DNA from: Saprospiraceae bacterium
Lineage (GTDB): Bacteria; Bacteroidota; Bacteroidia; Chitinophagales; Saprospiraceae
Direction of reading: 5' to 3'
Assembly: GCA_029252685.1 (NCBI GenBank)
Contig: JAQXAY010000238.1
Location: 1 to 36,282, forward strand
DNA length: 36,282 bases
Shown here: positions 19,226 through 28,673 of the stretch, one piece after another
Layout of the letters: each line of letters starts with the position of its first letter
Numbering within the stretch: position 1 is the first letter of the stretch
The notes under the pieces: generated by a model
The model's input: the letters and a program-made list of their open reading frames with translations, nothing else
Told to the model about the DNA's origin: nothing
The model's database searches: none
Translations under genes and position numbers: made by a program

Positions 19226-19459
19226 AATTATTGTGAAGCTTAAGTGTGATTATGTACCAGTATTTGTTTTTCTACTAGCATCTATCTTATATCAAGAAAA
19301 ATGCCAAACGTCTTTAAGACAAAATAATAGGAATTAAAAATCAAAAACTGACAGACTGCCCCCATTTAGAGTTTTAAGTTCTAAAAATGCGACAAAAAGT
19401 CAGATTCAAAGCAATTTGTAAGTTCAAATTGCCTTGGAAACTTTGACCAATAGCCTGTT
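19226..19459. other. Intergenic region upstream of lon, downstream of parE, with an inverted repeat
   Basis: 234 AT-rich bases. A perfect 8-bp inverted repeat GCAATTTG / CAAATTGC lies at 19411-19418 and 19425-19432 with a six-base loop, 28 bases past the parE stop. No T run follows directly, so it is a poor terminator on its own. The lon promoter should be in the part nearest 19226 but has no exact consensus. Confidence 0.5.
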
Positions 19460-21355
19460 TTAAGCTTCAATTAAACTTTCAGCCTTTTGTTCTTCTGTGG
19501 AGAGTTCGATGTCTTTTTCAACTTTTAGATTATCAATAATGAAAGTCTGTCTAGTCGGAGTATTTTTGCCCATGTAGTAATCAAGAAGCTTTTGGATATC
19601 TGTTTCCTTATTCATAATCACTGGTTCAAGTTTGATGTTTTCATTGATGAAATCTTTGAACTCAGACGGGGATATCTCACCCAATCCCTTAAATCGAGTG
19701 ATCTCCGGTTTTCCTCTTAATTCATTAATAGCGTTTTGCTTTTCCTTTTGAGAATAGCAATAAAAAGTCTTTTGTTTATTTCGAACCCTGAATAATGGTG
19801 TTTCGAGAATAAATAAATGGCCATTCCTTACTAGATCTGGGAAGAACTGTAAAAAGAAAGTAAGCAATAGTAGTCGTATATGCATGCCATCGACATCTGC
19901 ATCTGTTGCTATCACTACTTGGTTGTAACGAAGGTCATCCAAACCATCTTCTATATTTAGTGCGTGCTGAAGCAGGTTGAATTCTTCATTTTGGTATACT
20001 ATCTTTTTGCTTAAGCCAAAACAATTTAAGGGCTTTCCTCTAAGGCTAAATACAGCCTGGGTCATTACCGCTCTGGCTTTGGTAATCGATCCACTTGCAG
20101 AGTCACCCTCCGTTATGAATATAGTGGTTGATTTTTTATCTTGATCAGAGGATTTTCTTGAAGAGTCACTGTAGTGTACTCTACAATCTCTAAGCTTTTT
20201 GTTATGTAGATTTGCTTTTTTAGCTCTTTGGTTCGCAAGCTTTTTAACCCCTGCAATTTCTTTACGCTCACGCTCAGACTGCATGATTCTCTTTTGGATG
20301 TCCTTTGCAATTTCTGGATTCTTATGGAGGAAATTATCTAATTCTCTTCCAAGGAAATCGGAGATAAAAGCTCTTACACTTGGGCCTTCCGGGCCTATGT
20401 CATTTGAACCAAGTTTTGTTTTGGTCTGGGACTCAAAAACAGGTTCTTCAACGCGAACACTTATAGCAGAAATAATCGATGCACGAATATCTTTAGGGTC
20501 GTAGTTTTTGCCATAGAAGTCCCGGACAGTTTTTACGATAGCTTCTTTGAAAGCATTTAGGTGGGTACCTCCTTGGGTTGTATTTTGTCCATTTACGAAG
20601 GAGTAGTATTGCTCACCGTATTGGTTACCATGGGTCAGGGCAATTTCTATATCATCTCCTTTTAGGTGTATGATTGGATAGCGATTGGTCTCTTCATTGG
20701 TCTTATTATTCAAGAGGTCAAGTAGGCCGTTTTTGGATACTAGGGTCTTGTTGTTGAAGACTAATTTAAGTCCGGCATTCAGGTAGGCATAATTCCAGAG
20801 CATGTTCTCGACGTAATCATGTCTGAACTTATAATTTTTAAAAATCGAACTATCCGGTTTGAATACGGTTAATGTTCCATTGCCGTCAGAAGCAGAAGAT
20901 ATTTTATGGTCGTTTTCAAGATTACCCTGGTTGAATTCTGCTCGCTTCGTTTTTCCATCCCTAAATGCCTGCACCATGAAGTAATCGGAAAGTGCGTTTA
21001 CTGCTTTGGTACCTACACCATTCAAACCAACAGACTTTTTAAAGGCCTTGGAGTCGTATTTACCCCCTGTATTTATTTTTGAAACACAGTCTACAACCTT
21101 ACCAAGAGGAATACCACGGCCATAATCTCGTACGTGAATTTCTCCATCCTCAATCCGTATATCAATTTTCTTACCAAACCCCATAACGTATTCGTCAATA
21201 GAGTTATCCAGTATTTCTTTTAATAAGATATAGATTCCATCATCAGGGGATGAACCATCACCAAGTTTACCGATATACATACCGGGCCTGATTCTGATGT
21301 GTTCTTTCCAGTCTAATGACCTAATATTGTCCTCTGTATAATTTACATTACTCAT
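19460..21355 (-). CDS. parE: DNA topoisomerase IV subunit B (GyrB/ParE family)
   Basis: ATPase subunit of the type IIA topoisomerase that decatenates daughter chromosomes. From ATG 21355 the product is 631 residues. The GHKL ATPase site is clear: Glu47 and Asn51 (EILDNSIDE), DYGRGIP (77-83) and [13 protein letters not shown] (110-122). TOPRIM motifs are EGDSASG (about 415-421) and [10 protein letters not shown] (about 484-493), then [12 protein letters not shown] near the end. The changed EGDSASG (Ser for Gly) and [13 protein letters not shown] resemble ParE of Bacteroidota more than GyrB, whose usual motif is EGDSAGG. The frame runs 72 codons further upstream, but that stretch (rich in Phe, Cys and Ile) has no homology and would run toward the divergent gene. 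The parC partner is not in this window. Confidence 0.9.
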   Translation of the reverse strand: MSNVNYTEDNIRSLDWKEHIRIRPGMYIGKLGDGSSPDDGIYILLKEILDNSIDEYVMGFGKKIDIRIEDGEIHVRDYGRGIPLGKVVDCVSKINTGGKYDSKAFKKSVGLNGVGTKAVNALSDYFMVQAFRDGKTKRAEFNQGNLENDHKISSASDGNGTLTVFKPDSSIFKNYKFRHDYVENMLWNYAYLNAGLKLVFNNKTLVSKNGLLDLLNNKTNEETNRYPIIHLKGDDIEIALTHGNQYGEQYYSFVNGQNTTQGGTHLNAFKEAIVKTVRDFYGKNYDPKDIRASIISAISVRVEEPVFESQTKTKLGSNDIGPEGPSVRAFISDFLGRELDNFLHKNPEIAKDIQKRIMQSERERKEIAGVKKLANQRAKKANLHNKKLRDCRVHYSDSSRKSSDQDKKSTTIFITEGDSASGSITKARAVMTQAVFSLRGKPLNCFGLSKKIVYQNEEFNLLQHALNIEDGLDDLRYNQVVIATDADVDGMHIRLLLLTFFLQFFPDLVRNGHLFILETPLFRVRNKQKTFYCYSQKEKQNAINELRGKPEITRFKGLGEISPSEFKDFINENIKLEPVIMNKETDIQKLLDYYMGKNTPTRQTFIIDNLKVEKDIELSTEEQKAESLIEA

Positions 21356-21518
21356 ACTACACGTAAAATTCTTTTGAATAATTTTCTTGTAAATCCCAAA
21401 ATAGAACCAAATTTGATAAATTGTAAATCTAAGATTGGGAAATGCCTTACATTGCGGTTCGAGGCAAAAAAATAAACAAATTGTTTTAAAAAATAATTCA
21501 AATTCAAGAGTTTTTTTG

Positions 21519-22889
21519 ATGAAGGCATTATTTAGACAGGTTGATATAACTTCTATTGTTTTTATTCGCATTGTATTTGGTGCCTTGGCATTTGGGGAAA
21601 TGATGGGGCTCTTTGCTTATTACCATTTGACAAAGGATACTTTTAATCCGGAAAAATTTCATTTCAGGTATCATGTGTTAGATTGGGTAAAACCACTGCA
21701 AGAACCTTATATGTCAATTGTTTTTGGTATTGGTTTAATAGCTAGTCTAGGGGTTTTATTCGGGAAATTCTATCGAGCATCTTGCCTGATTACCTTTGTT
21801 GTGTTGCTCTATGCTTTTAGTGCGGAGCAGTCCTTGTATTTGAACCATGGATATTTAATGATTTGGCTGTCGTTTATTTTGGCCTTTTTCCCAATGAACC
21901 GATCCTTTTCTTTGGATGTACATAGGCGGCCAGCATTGCGTCTTAAAACGGTTCCTGTGTACTATCAATTTATTCTAGCTTTCTTGATGGGTGTGGTCTA
22001 TTTTTATGGTGGTTTAGCCAAATTGAACCCGGATTGGATCAGGGCTCAGCCTTTGTTGATTTGGATGGAGTATAAGCGTAAGTTGTTTTTAATTGGACCT
22101 ATAGTCCAAAAAGATATCGTTGCTTGGGTCATGTCTATAGGTGGGCTTGCCTTTGACCTTTCCTGTGCTTTTTTGTTGATGTTTAAACGAACTAGAAAGC
22201 TAGGAATGACCTTGGCTATATGTTTTCATATAACTAATGTTTTAATTTTCAATATTGGTGCCTTCCCTTGGTTGTCTATTAGTTTAAGTTTGATGTTTTT
22301 TCCTCCGGATCTAATTCCTAGATTTTTGAATTGGATGGATAAGAAATGGTCTTTTTGGGCTCGAAAGCGAAGTACCTATAATAATCGATTCGCTTCATAT
22401 GTAGGGGCTATGGATATTTCTGCAAAAAAGTCGAGGTATATGCAAGTCTTGCTAATTTCTTTGGTAAGTTTTCATTTGCTTGTTCCATTGAGGCATCATT
22501 TATATTCGGGTAATGTAAACTGGACAGAGGAAGGGCATAAGTTTTCATGGAGGATGATGTTGAGGAATAAGAGTGGAACAGGAGAGTTTTTAATTAAGGA
22601 TGGAGATGGAGTATTAATTAAGCGTGAAAATGGTAGGTCTTATTTGAGTAGAAGGCAGCGACAAAAAATGTTAGGCCAGCCAGATATGATCCTACAATTT
22701 GGGCAATTCCTTGGAGCGGAATATAAAGCGAAGGGCTACGAGGATGTATCTGTTTTTGCCAATATCAGAATCAAGCTAAATGATAACGAGTATCAGCAAT
22801 TCATAGATCCTGAGGTGGATTTGATGCATCAAAAATGGCATGCTTTTGAGTCCGAAGACTGGATCATGCCATTTGAGTACTCACATTAA
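21519..22889 (+). CDS. HTTM / vitamin K-dependent gamma-carboxylase-like membrane protein
   Basis: A 456-residue protein with several membrane helices in its first 310 residues. It matches the VKG-carboxylase (HTTM) family along its length. [18 protein letters not shown] (107-124) corresponds to the NNHSYLYGL region of the animal enzyme. [14 protein letters not shown] (161-174) corresponds to the segment with catalytic-base Lys218 of human GGCX, here Lys168. [19 protein letters not shown] follows. A soluble C-terminal part opens [27 protein letters not shown], the most conserved block of bacterial members. The function of bacterial homologues is unsettled: vitamin K epoxidation, carboxylation and lipid-related roles have been considered. 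The frame also opens at a TTG at 21435, but ATG 21519 begins where homology begins. It ends 2 bases from the convergent FemAB-like gene. Confidence 0.85.
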   Translation: MKALFRQVDITSIVFIRIVFGALAFGEMMGLFAYYHLTKDTFNPEKFHFRYHVLDWVKPLQEPYMSIVFGIGLIASLGVLFGKFYRASCLITFVVLLYAFSAEQSLYLNHGYLMIWLSFILAFFPMNRSFSLDVHRRPALRLKTVPVYYQFILAFLMGVVYFYGGLAKLNPDWIRAQPLLIWMEYKRKLFLIGPIVQKDIVAWVMSIGGLAFDLSCAFLLMFKRTRKLGMTLAICFHITNVLIFNIGAFPWLSISLSLMFFPPDLIPRFLNWMDKKWSFWARKRSTYNNRFASYVGAMDISAKKSRYMQVLLISLVSFHLLVPLRHHLYSGNVNWTEEGHKFSWRMMLRNKSGTGEFLIKDGDGVLIKRENGRSYLSRRQRQKMLGQPDMILQFGQFLGAEYKAKGYEDVSVFANIRIKLNDNEYQQFIDPEVDLMHQKWHAFESEDWIMPFEYSH

Positions 22890-22891
22890 TC

Positions 22892-23755
22892 TTATTGCTT
22901 GAGATTATACAAGGTCATCGATGTTTTCTTTTTGCTGAAGTCATCCTTGAGTGTTGATTTAGGATGTTTATAGAATTTTAATGCTTGACCTGCAAATCTT
23001 TTTAGCAGTCGTGTAAAGATTATTCCTTCCGCATTAATAGCCTTTCCTTTTTTAGTAGATGTAGGAAGGAAGGAGATCATTTTTCCGTGGCTAAAGAATA
23101 TAAAGTCAAGTGCAAGTATGGTTTTATCTGAGTCTTGAAGCGCGAAAACTTGGCCAAGTTGCCTTTGTTGTGCGTTGTAAAACAAACGCATTAGGCTAAA
23201 CTTTTCTTTATCCTTTAGTTTGTTTTCACGAGCCATAAATTCAGCGGTCTCCTCAATTTTTAGAGAATTTAGTGTGTATTTATCTAACTCTATATTGTGT
23301 TCAATATTTTTCAGCTCTTCAGAGAAGTCGTTGAGCAATGTTGTGTATCTACTTCCAATATTTAGAATATCTATTGAATGATTGCTTTGTTTGATCTGCT
23401 CTTGTTCTGGATTTATGAAGCCAATAAAGGCATTTTTTATATCTATACCGGCTACTTCTTGTTGGGCTAAATTCATAAATGCTTTTACTCTCTTGAAGGA
23501 GAGTACATTAACAGAATATAATTGAAAGAATGGAAGCAGTTTAGGGCTTTCAAACTTAATCTTACCCCAAAAGTTCTTTGCTTTGAAAACGGGCATAACG
23601 GAGTGGTAGTCATCTTCTACGATGCCGATCCAGTCTTTGGAAATATTATCGAGAAACCATAAATAGCCAAATGGATTGCCCTTTTCTGCATAGTGTACGC
23701 AGGAGTTCCACTTTATTTTATCGATATCTTCTCTCTGAACAATTCTTATATTCAT
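22892..23755 (-). CDS. FemAB/GNAT-like protein of unknown function
   Basis: A soluble protein of 287 residues with no signal peptide or membrane segment. The layout suggests a double GNAT-like fold of the FemAB class: FGYLWFLDNISKDWIGIVEDD, then PVFKAKNFWGKIKFESPKL in the first half, and in the second half GQVFALQDSDKTILALDFIFFSHGKMISFLPTS followed by a conserved-looking helix (NAEGIIFTRLLKRFAGQ). FemAB-like enzymes transfer amino acids or acyl groups onto peptidoglycan or lipids, but no specific substrate can be read here. Its ATG overlaps the glyA stop by one base (TAATG), so it is translationally coupled to glyA. An ordinary GNAT acetyltransferase is the alternative. The assignment is by pattern only. 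Confidence 0.6.
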   Translation of the reverse strand: MNIRIVQREDIDKIKWNSCVHYAEKGNPFGYLWFLDNISKDWIGIVEDDYHSVMPVFKAKNFWGKIKFESPKLLPFFQLYSVNVLSFKRVKAFMNLAQQEVAGIDIKNAFIGFINPEQEQIKQSNHSIDILNIGSRYTTLLNDFSEELKNIEHNIELDKYTLNSLKIEETAEFMARENKLKDKEKFSLMRLFYNAQQRQLGQVFALQDSDKTILALDFIFFSHGKMISFLPTSTKKGKAINAEGIIFTRLLKRFAGQALKFYKHPKSTLKDDFSKKKTSMTLYNLKQ

Positions 23756-25020
23756 TAATAAAGCGGATATGGTTGCATGAATGCGTTTACTTCTGAACGA
23801 ACCGAACGCAAGAGTTCTTCGTTTTCGCAGTCTGATACGACTGTATCAATCCAGTCGACAATCTTCGTGCAATCAGTTTCATTCAGACCTCGAGTAGTTA
23901 TTGCTGCAGTACCTAAACGAATTCCTGATGTAACAAAAGGAGATTGTGTATCAAAGGGTACCATATTTTTGTTAACAGTAATGTCAGCAAGTTCAAGTGC
24001 CTTTTCGATTTCTTTCCCTGTTCTTCCCTTTGATCGTAGATCAATCAACATAAGGTGGTTATCTGTTCCACCTGAAATTAGGTCATATCCTTTGTCAACG
24101 AAGGCTGCTGCCATGGACTGTGCATTTTTGACTACTTGTTTAGTGTATACCTTGTAATCATCTTTTAATGCTTCTCCGAAGGCGATTGCTTTTCCTGCAA
24201 TAACGTGTTCAAGAGGACCTCCTTGCATACCTGGAAATACTCCAGAATTTAAGATTGCGGACATCTTGATTGTCGTTCCTTTTTTAGTCGTTCTTCCCCA
24301 AGGGTTGTCAAAGTTTTTACCCATCATAAATACACCTCCTCTTGGTCCTCTGAGTGTTTTATGAGTAGTTGATGAAATGATATGGCAATATTCCATAGGA
24401 TTGTTCAAAAGTCCTGTTGCTATAAGACCAGCAGGGTGTGAAATATCTGCAAGGAGTAGTGCACCGACTTTATCTGCTATTTCTCTAAATCTTTTATAGT
24501 CCCAATCTCTTGAATATGAGGAAGCACCACAAATGACTAGTTTTGGTTGTTCCTTTATTGCTATAGCTTCAACCTTGTCCATGTCTATTAGGCCAGTTTC
24601 CTTTTCGACACCATAGAAAGAGGGTTGATATATTTTACCGGAATAATTTACGGGTGAGCCATGTGATAGGTGTCCTCCATGAGCGAGATCAAAGCCTAGG
24701 ATCTTATCTCCAGGCTTGAGTACTGCTAAGAATATTGCAGCATTTGCTTGGGCACCTGAGTGGGGCTGAACATTTGCATAATCAGCACCAAATAATTCTT
24801 TTACACGATCGATAGCGAGTTGTTCTATTTTATCAACAACTTCACAACCACCATAATATCTTTTTCCTGGGTATCCTTCTGCATACTTATTGGTCAAGCA
24901 TGAGCCCACGGCGTCCATAACTGCTTTTGAAGTAAAGTTCTCAGACGCAATTAGTTCTACACCTCTTAGTTGTCTGTTTAGTTCTTGGTTGATTAGTTCA
25001 TCGACAATTCTATCGGCCAT
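23755..25020 (-). CDS. glyA: Serine hydroxymethyltransferase
   Basis: PLP enzyme that converts serine and tetrahydrofolate to glycine and 5,10-methylene-tetrahydrofolate, the main source of one-carbon units. The 421 residues contain [10 protein letters not shown] near the N-terminus, [11 protein letters not shown] (50-60), [13 protein letters not shown] (85-97), the [11 protein letters not shown] loop (111-121) and the PLP-lysine block [14 protein letters not shown] with Lys221. [10 protein letters not shown] and [15 protein letters not shown] lie further on. Length and motif order are canonical. It is the first gene of a two-gene unit with the FemAB-like gene (one-base overlap). A possible promoter with one mismatch (TACTTTAG on the minus strand, 25054-25061) lies 34 bases upstream, with a TTTG 16 bases before it; spacing is short, so this is only suggestive. 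Confidence 0.97.
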   Translation of the reverse strand: MADRIVDELINQELNRQLRGVELIASENFTSKAVMDAVGSCLTNKYAEGYPGKRYYGGCEVVDKIEQLAIDRVKELFGADYANVQPHSGAQANAAIFLAVLKPGDKILGFDLAHGGHLSHGSPVNYSGKIYQPSFYGVEKETGLIDMDKVEAIAIKEQPKLVICGASSYSRDWDYKRFREIADKVGALLLADISHPAGLIATGLLNNPMEYCHIISSTTHKTLRGPRGGVFMMGKNFDNPWGRTTKKGTTIKMSAILNSGVFPGMQGGPLEHVIAGKAIAFGEALKDDYKVYTKQVVKNAQSMAAAFVDKGYDLISGGTDNHLMLIDLRSKGRTGKEIEKALELADITVNKNMVPFDTQSPFVTSGIRLGTAAITTRGLNETDCTKIVDWIDTVVSDCENEELLRSVRSEVNAFMQPYPLY

Positions 25021-25220
25021 GATAAATTAGTTAACAGGTTTTAAAATTATCGCCTAAAGTACAATAAAAAGCAGATACAAACGATTATTTTTAGGGGTTC
25101 AGATGTAGATAATTAGATAAATTTGACACAAATTCAGATCTTAAGTTTATTTAATATCTAAATAAAAATAATTTAACTTTATTGCTTCATTTTCTAGAGG
25201 TTTAATAAACGGCAATTTAT

Positions 25221-27095
25221 ATGCGAGATATTGGGATGATTAAAGCCAATGTATTTTTTTTCGTTTTGTTCTTTTGTGGGATTAATTCCCTGAAAGCCGA
25301 AGTTGATAAACTTCGGGTAATGTGGGAAGGTGATGCCTCTTCTACAGCAATCATTGGTTGGAACCAAATCTCTGGCTCGAATCCTACACTTTACTTCGGT
25401 ACTACAGATAGAGGTACAAGGTTGAAGCAATATTTGTATTCTAAATCTGTAACACTTTCTACTTCGAGCAGAGGTATGGATAGTAAGTTTGTGCATTTAT
25501 CAGGATTAAATGCGAATACGGTTTATTATTTTGTCGTTGCTGATTCAGAGGGCTTTTCTAATCGTTATTATTTTAAAACTGCTCCCGATTCAAGAAATGA
25601 AAAGATAAAGATGATCTCTGGCGGGGATTCAAGGAATTATAGAAAGATAAGAAGGGAGGCTAATAAAATGGTGTCTAAGGTTCAACCGACATGTGTAATG
25701 TTTTCTGGAGATATGACAAATAACTCCAGTCCTACTGAATGGAAAGCTTGGTTAGATGATTGGCAGTTGACTTTTTCTGCTGATGGACAGATTTTTCCAC
25801 TAATTGTAGCACGAGGAAATCACGAGCCTGATAATAAGTTGATGACAGAGATGTTTGGTTTGAGAGCAGCTGCTATATATTATTCCGTTCAAATAGGCGG
25901 TGACCTTGTTAATATAATTTCACTAAATTCTCTACATCCCTCTGCACCTGCGCAATCAGGTTGGTTGAGGCAAGAGTTGGAGCGAAGTCAAGGTTTTAAA
26001 TGGAAAATTGCTCAGTACCATCATTCTATCAGCCCACACACGAGTAAGAAGAAAATGCGCTTAGATCTTCTAAAACATTGGGCCCCTTTATTCTATAAGT
26101 TTGGGGTGGACCTTGCTATAGAGTCTGATGCCCACGTTATGAAGACGAGCTATCCCATAAAACCATCTATTGGCCCCAACGCTGAAAGAGGATTCGAGCG
26201 TGCAGGTGATGGAACAGTTTATATTGGTGAAGGCTGTTGGGGTGCGCCACTTCGAACTGTAAATATTGAAAATGCTTGGACGAGGCATACCGGAAGTTTC
26301 AATCAGTTTAAGTTAATATTTGTTTCATCTTCAGGAATTGAAATTCGAACTATTCCAATACCGGAGTCTTCTCATAGAATTCCAACTTTTGATAAGGTAG
26401 AGCCATTTCGTGTTCCATCTGATTTTCCTGTTTGGAGGAAAGATTCAGATGGTGTTTTGCAAATTGGACGGCCAGATTTTTTTGAGGCGGATTTATTAAG
26501 TGCAAGGGAGTCTGTAATTTTTAATCTTAAAGATATCGAGATTGAGAATGGCAAAGCTATATTAGGAATCAGTACTGAGAATGAACCCTCTGGTTGTACA
26601 TTAGAGATCAGTCGATCTTCGGATGGAGGTAAGACCTTTACGAATCTGAGGAATGAGAAATCGGTTTTAGCTTCACAGATTAATTACTCTTGTACCGATT
26701 TAGACATCACTGGAAAAAGAACTATTACATATCGATACATTATGCGGGCTCCAGATAATTCAATTTTATTTACTGAATTACAAGAACAAACTTATTTGAG
26801 TGAAGAACCTAAGGTCAATGATATGTTGTCGACTTGGGAACGATTCGCGAGGCTTGAAGTTCCTGGAAACAAACTTTTGCGGTTCTCATATTCTTTGGAG
26901 AATCGAGCAGCTGTGTCAGCTAAGGTCCTTCGGGTAAATAAATCTTTAGTGAAAAGTATAGATCTGCCTGTGCAGTCTGTTGGTAAACATGTTAAGGAAT
27001 TGGATGTGAGTGATTTGGGGCAGGGAGATTACATTTTGTTAGTATTTTCTAATAAAAAGGTCATTCGTAAATACCGCTTTAGGATTAGCGCTTAG
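25221..27095 (+). CDS. Secreted metallophosphatase, purple-acid-phosphatase-like architecture
   Basis: Signal peptide (about residues 1-26, ending SLKA). A fibronectin-like N-terminal domain spans about 30-122 (LRVMWEGDASSTAIIGW ... VYYFVVADSEGFSNRYYFKTA). A calcineurin-like phosphoesterase domain with metal-site motifs follows: GGDSRN (134-139), SGDMTNN (162-168), ARGNHEP (197-203), QYHHS (265-269) and ESDAHVMK (301-308). The usual GHxH is replaced by SDAH, and the tyrosine expected after GDxx in true purple acid phosphatases is absent. A beta-sandwich and a C-terminal stretch resembling a T9SS type A sorting domain (DLGQGDYILLVFSNKK ... RKYRFRI) end the 624 residues. Probable role: extracellular release of phosphate from organic esters. 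An ATG five codons later (25236) is an equally possible start. Metal content and substrate are unknown. Confidence 0.83.
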   Translation: MRDIGMIKANVFFFVLFFCGINSLKAEVDKLRVMWEGDASSTAIIGWNQISGSNPTLYFGTTDRGTRLKQYLYSKSVTLSTSSRGMDSKFVHLSGLNANTVYYFVVADSEGFSNRYYFKTAPDSRNEKIKMISGGDSRNYRKIRREANKMVSKVQPTCVMFSGDMTNNSSPTEWKAWLDDWQLTFSADGQIFPLIVARGNHEPDNKLMTEMFGLRAAAIYYSVQIGGDLVNIISLNSLHPSAPAQSGWLRQELERSQGFKWKIAQYHHSISPHTSKKKMRLDLLKHWAPLFYKFGVDLAIESDAHVMKTSYPIKPSIGPNAERGFERAGDGTVYIGEGCWGAPLRTVNIENAWTRHTGSFNQFKLIFVSSSGIEIRTIPIPESSHRIPTFDKVEPFRVPSDFPVWRKDSDGVLQIGRPDFFEADLLSARESVIFNLKDIEIENGKAILGISTENEPSGCTLEISRSSDGGKTFTNLRNEKSVLASQINYSCTDLDITGKRTITYRYIMRAPDNSILFTELQEQTYLSEEPKVNDMLSTWERFARLEVPGNKLLRFSYSLENRAAVSAKVLRVNKSLVKSIDLPVQSVGKHVKELDVSDLGQGDYILLVFSNKKVIRKYRFRISA

Positions 27096-27188
27096 TTATT
27101 TTTAGATAATTATATTTTAAGCACAATATTATAGTTTTTAGTTAGTTATAAAGGTAATTCTAAATTCACTATAAATTAATTAGTCTAT

Positions 27189-27425
27189 ATGGATTATAAC
27201 TCTACACATTTAAATTCTATACTTTTTATCTACGGCGAATTGAATGACGATGAGGAGTCCAGTCATCTGGATGTTCTATTAACTGACAATGTTGCCTTTG
27301 ACGAATTTGAGGAGATTGATAGTACCTATCAGTTACTCAATAGTATAAATAGTAAGCCTAAGAAGCAGACTATTGATAATATTATGGAATACAGTAAACG
27401 ATCAGCTTCTGAAAATGTTGATTAA
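27189..27425 (+). CDS. Small anti-sigma-like protein
   Basis: 78 residues, acidic, with no signal peptide, membrane segment or cysteine. The pattern LNSILFIYGELNDDEESSHLD, then a short loop, then FDEFEEIDSTYQLLNSI, then a C-terminal segment TIDNIMEYSK, resembles the N-terminal cytosolic helical domain of anti-sigma factors (usual form: YGELxxEE ... L...L), without zinc ligands. Such stand-alone domains occur next to ECF sigma genes in Bacteroidota, but no sigma gene is present here. It lies between the metallophosphatase and recA, and a terminator follows at 27435-27457. The reading frame and its low-complexity-free composition make it likely to be a real gene. Function by pattern only. Confidence 0.6.
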   Translation: MDYNSTHLNSILFIYGELNDDEESSHLDVLLTDNVAFDEFEEIDSTYQLLNSINSKPKKQTIDNIMEYSKRSASENVD

Positions 27426-27434
27426 AAAATAAGG

Positions 27435-27457
27435 GCCGCTTTTAAAGCGGCTTTTTT
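27435..27457 (+). terminator. Intrinsic terminator after the 78-residue protein gene
   Basis: GCCGCT (27435-27440) pairs with AGCGGC (27446-27451), extendable by one T-A pair to a three-base loop, followed by six T. It starts 10 bases past the stop and separates this gene from the recA promoter. Confidence 0.85.
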
Positions 27458-27460
27458 AAT

Positions 27461-27496
27461 TTTTTGTTTAAAACAATTTGTTTTTTTAAACAAAAA
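27461..27496. repeat. Perfect 13-bp inverted repeat overlapping the recA promoter
   Basis: Left arm TTTTTGTTTAAAA (27461-27473) and right arm TTTTAAACAAAAA (27484-27496) are exact reverse complements with a ten-base spacer. The spacer holds most of the TTTG of the -33 box (27477-27480). This is the geometry expected of a repressor or activator operator, though the arms are very AT-rich. Confidence 0.65.
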
Positions 27497-27508
27497 GTTT
27501 TAAGTTTG
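27477..27508 (+). promoter_or_regulatory. recA promoter (-33 and -7 elements)
   Basis: TTTG (27477-27480), a 20-base spacer, then TAAGTTTG (27501-27508): an exact match to the Bacteroidota sigma-A consensus (TTG, about 19-21 bases, TAnnTTTG). Transcription would start near 27514 and give a leader of about 90 bases before the recA ATG. Confidence 0.7.
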
Positions 27509-27604
27509 TTTTGTGTTGGTCAAATATTTTTAAATATACTCGCTTTTTTTGAAGCTTTTTTTGTTAATATTTGTTCTAATACAAACCACTTAAACTCAGA
27601 ATAT

Positions 27605-28672
27605 ATGTCAAAGGAAAAAGAAGCCAAACTGAAGGCACTGCAGATGACAGTTGACCGCCTTGAAAAGACCTACGGAAAAGGATCTGTAATGCGTTTAGGC
27701 GATAAGCAAGTCATGGAGGTCGAAACTATTCCTACGGGGTCGTTGAGCCTAGATATTGCACTTGGTATAAATGGATTTCCTAAAGGTAGGGTAGTAGAGA
27801 TTTACGGACCTGAATCTTCTGGTAAAACAACATTAGCTATACATGCTATTGCAGAGTGTCAGAAGAATGGGGGGATTGCTGCTTTTATTGATGCAGAGCA
27901 TGCCTTTGACAGATTCTATGCAGAAGGATTAGGTGTTGATACGGAGAATTTATTGATTTCCCAACCTGATAATGGTGAGCAAGCGTTAGAGATTACGGAG
28001 AACTTGATTCGTTCTGGTGCAATAGACATCATTGTAATTGATTCGGTAGCTGCTTTAGTACCTCGTGCTGAGATTGAAGGAGAAATGGGAGATTCCAAGA
28101 TGGGTCTTCAGGCTCGATTGATGTCTCAAGCTTTAAGGAAACTAACTGCAGCAATTGGTCGCTCGGGATGTTGTTGTGTATTTATCAATCAACTACGTGA
28201 GAAGATTGGGGTTATGTTTGGTAATCCAGAGACAACCACAGGTGGTAATGCACTAAAGTTTTATGCTTCTGTGCGTTTAGATATTCGCCGTTCTGGTTCT
28301 GCGATAAAAGATAAAGAGGGTAATGTAAAGGGTAATCACGTGAAAGTACGTGTTGTGAAAAATAAATTAGCCCCTCCTTTTAGAATTGCGGAATTTGATA
28401 TCATGTACGGAGAAGGTGTTTCGAAAGTAGGTGAGATTATTGACATTGGTGTTGACCAAGATATCATAAATAAGAGTGGTGCCTGGTATGGATACGGTGG
28501 TGTTAAAATTGCTCAAGGCCGTGAAGCAGCTAAGCAATTTATGGTTGATAATCCTGAAGTAGCTAAGGAGATTGAAGAGAAAATTAAAGTTAAAATAGCT
28601 GGGCTTGATGTTGAGGAGGAACCAGTAACAACAGAGAAAAAGAAAGAGGAAGATTCTTCTTTAGTGAACTAA
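27605..28672 (+). CDS. recA: Recombinase RecA
   Basis: Strand-exchange protein for homologous recombination and, where present, the co-protease of the SOS response. From ATG 27605 the product is 355 residues, the typical length. Motifs: [13 protein letters not shown] (21-33), Walker [12 protein letters not shown] (68-78), [30 protein letters not shown], and the L1/L2 region [14 protein letters not shown] ... [22 protein letters not shown]. The tail is acidic ([17 protein letters not shown]), as usual. The open frame extends 47 codons upstream (Phe/Cys/Ile rich), but that stretch is the leader and promoter region, so the ATG before [12 protein letters not shown] is the start. It has its own promoter and is followed by a strong terminator. 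Confidence 0.98.
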   Translation: MSKEKEAKLKALQMTVDRLEKTYGKGSVMRLGDKQVMEVETIPTGSLSLDIALGINGFPKGRVVEIYGPESSGKTTLAIHAIAECQKNGGIAAFIDAEHAFDRFYAEGLGVDTENLLISQPDNGEQALEITENLIRSGAIDIIVIDSVAALVPRAEIEGEMGDSKMGLQARLMSQALRKLTAAIGRSGCCCVFINQLREKIGVMFGNPETTTGGNALKFYASVRLDIRRSGSAIKDKEGNVKGNHVKVRVVKNKLAPPFRIAEFDIMYGEGVSKVGEIIDIGVDQDIINKSGAWYGYGGVKIAQGREAAKQFMVDNPEVAKEIEEKIKVKIAGLDVEEEPVTTEKKKEEDSSLVN

Positions 28673-28673
28673 T

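Noticed and set aside
21435-21518. TTG start 28 codons upstream for the HTTM gene
   Set aside because: The added residues are polar and have no family match; the ATG at 21519 starts at the first conserved segment.
21356-21571. 72-codon N-terminal extension of the parE frame
   Set aside because: The stretch is rich in Phe, Cys and Ile with no family similarity, runs into the divergent gene's upstream region, and canonical ParE begins at the ATG at 21355.
27464-27604. 47-codon upstream extension of the recA frame
   Set aside because: It covers the promoter and leader; RecA similarity begins at the ATG at 27605, giving the usual 355 residues.
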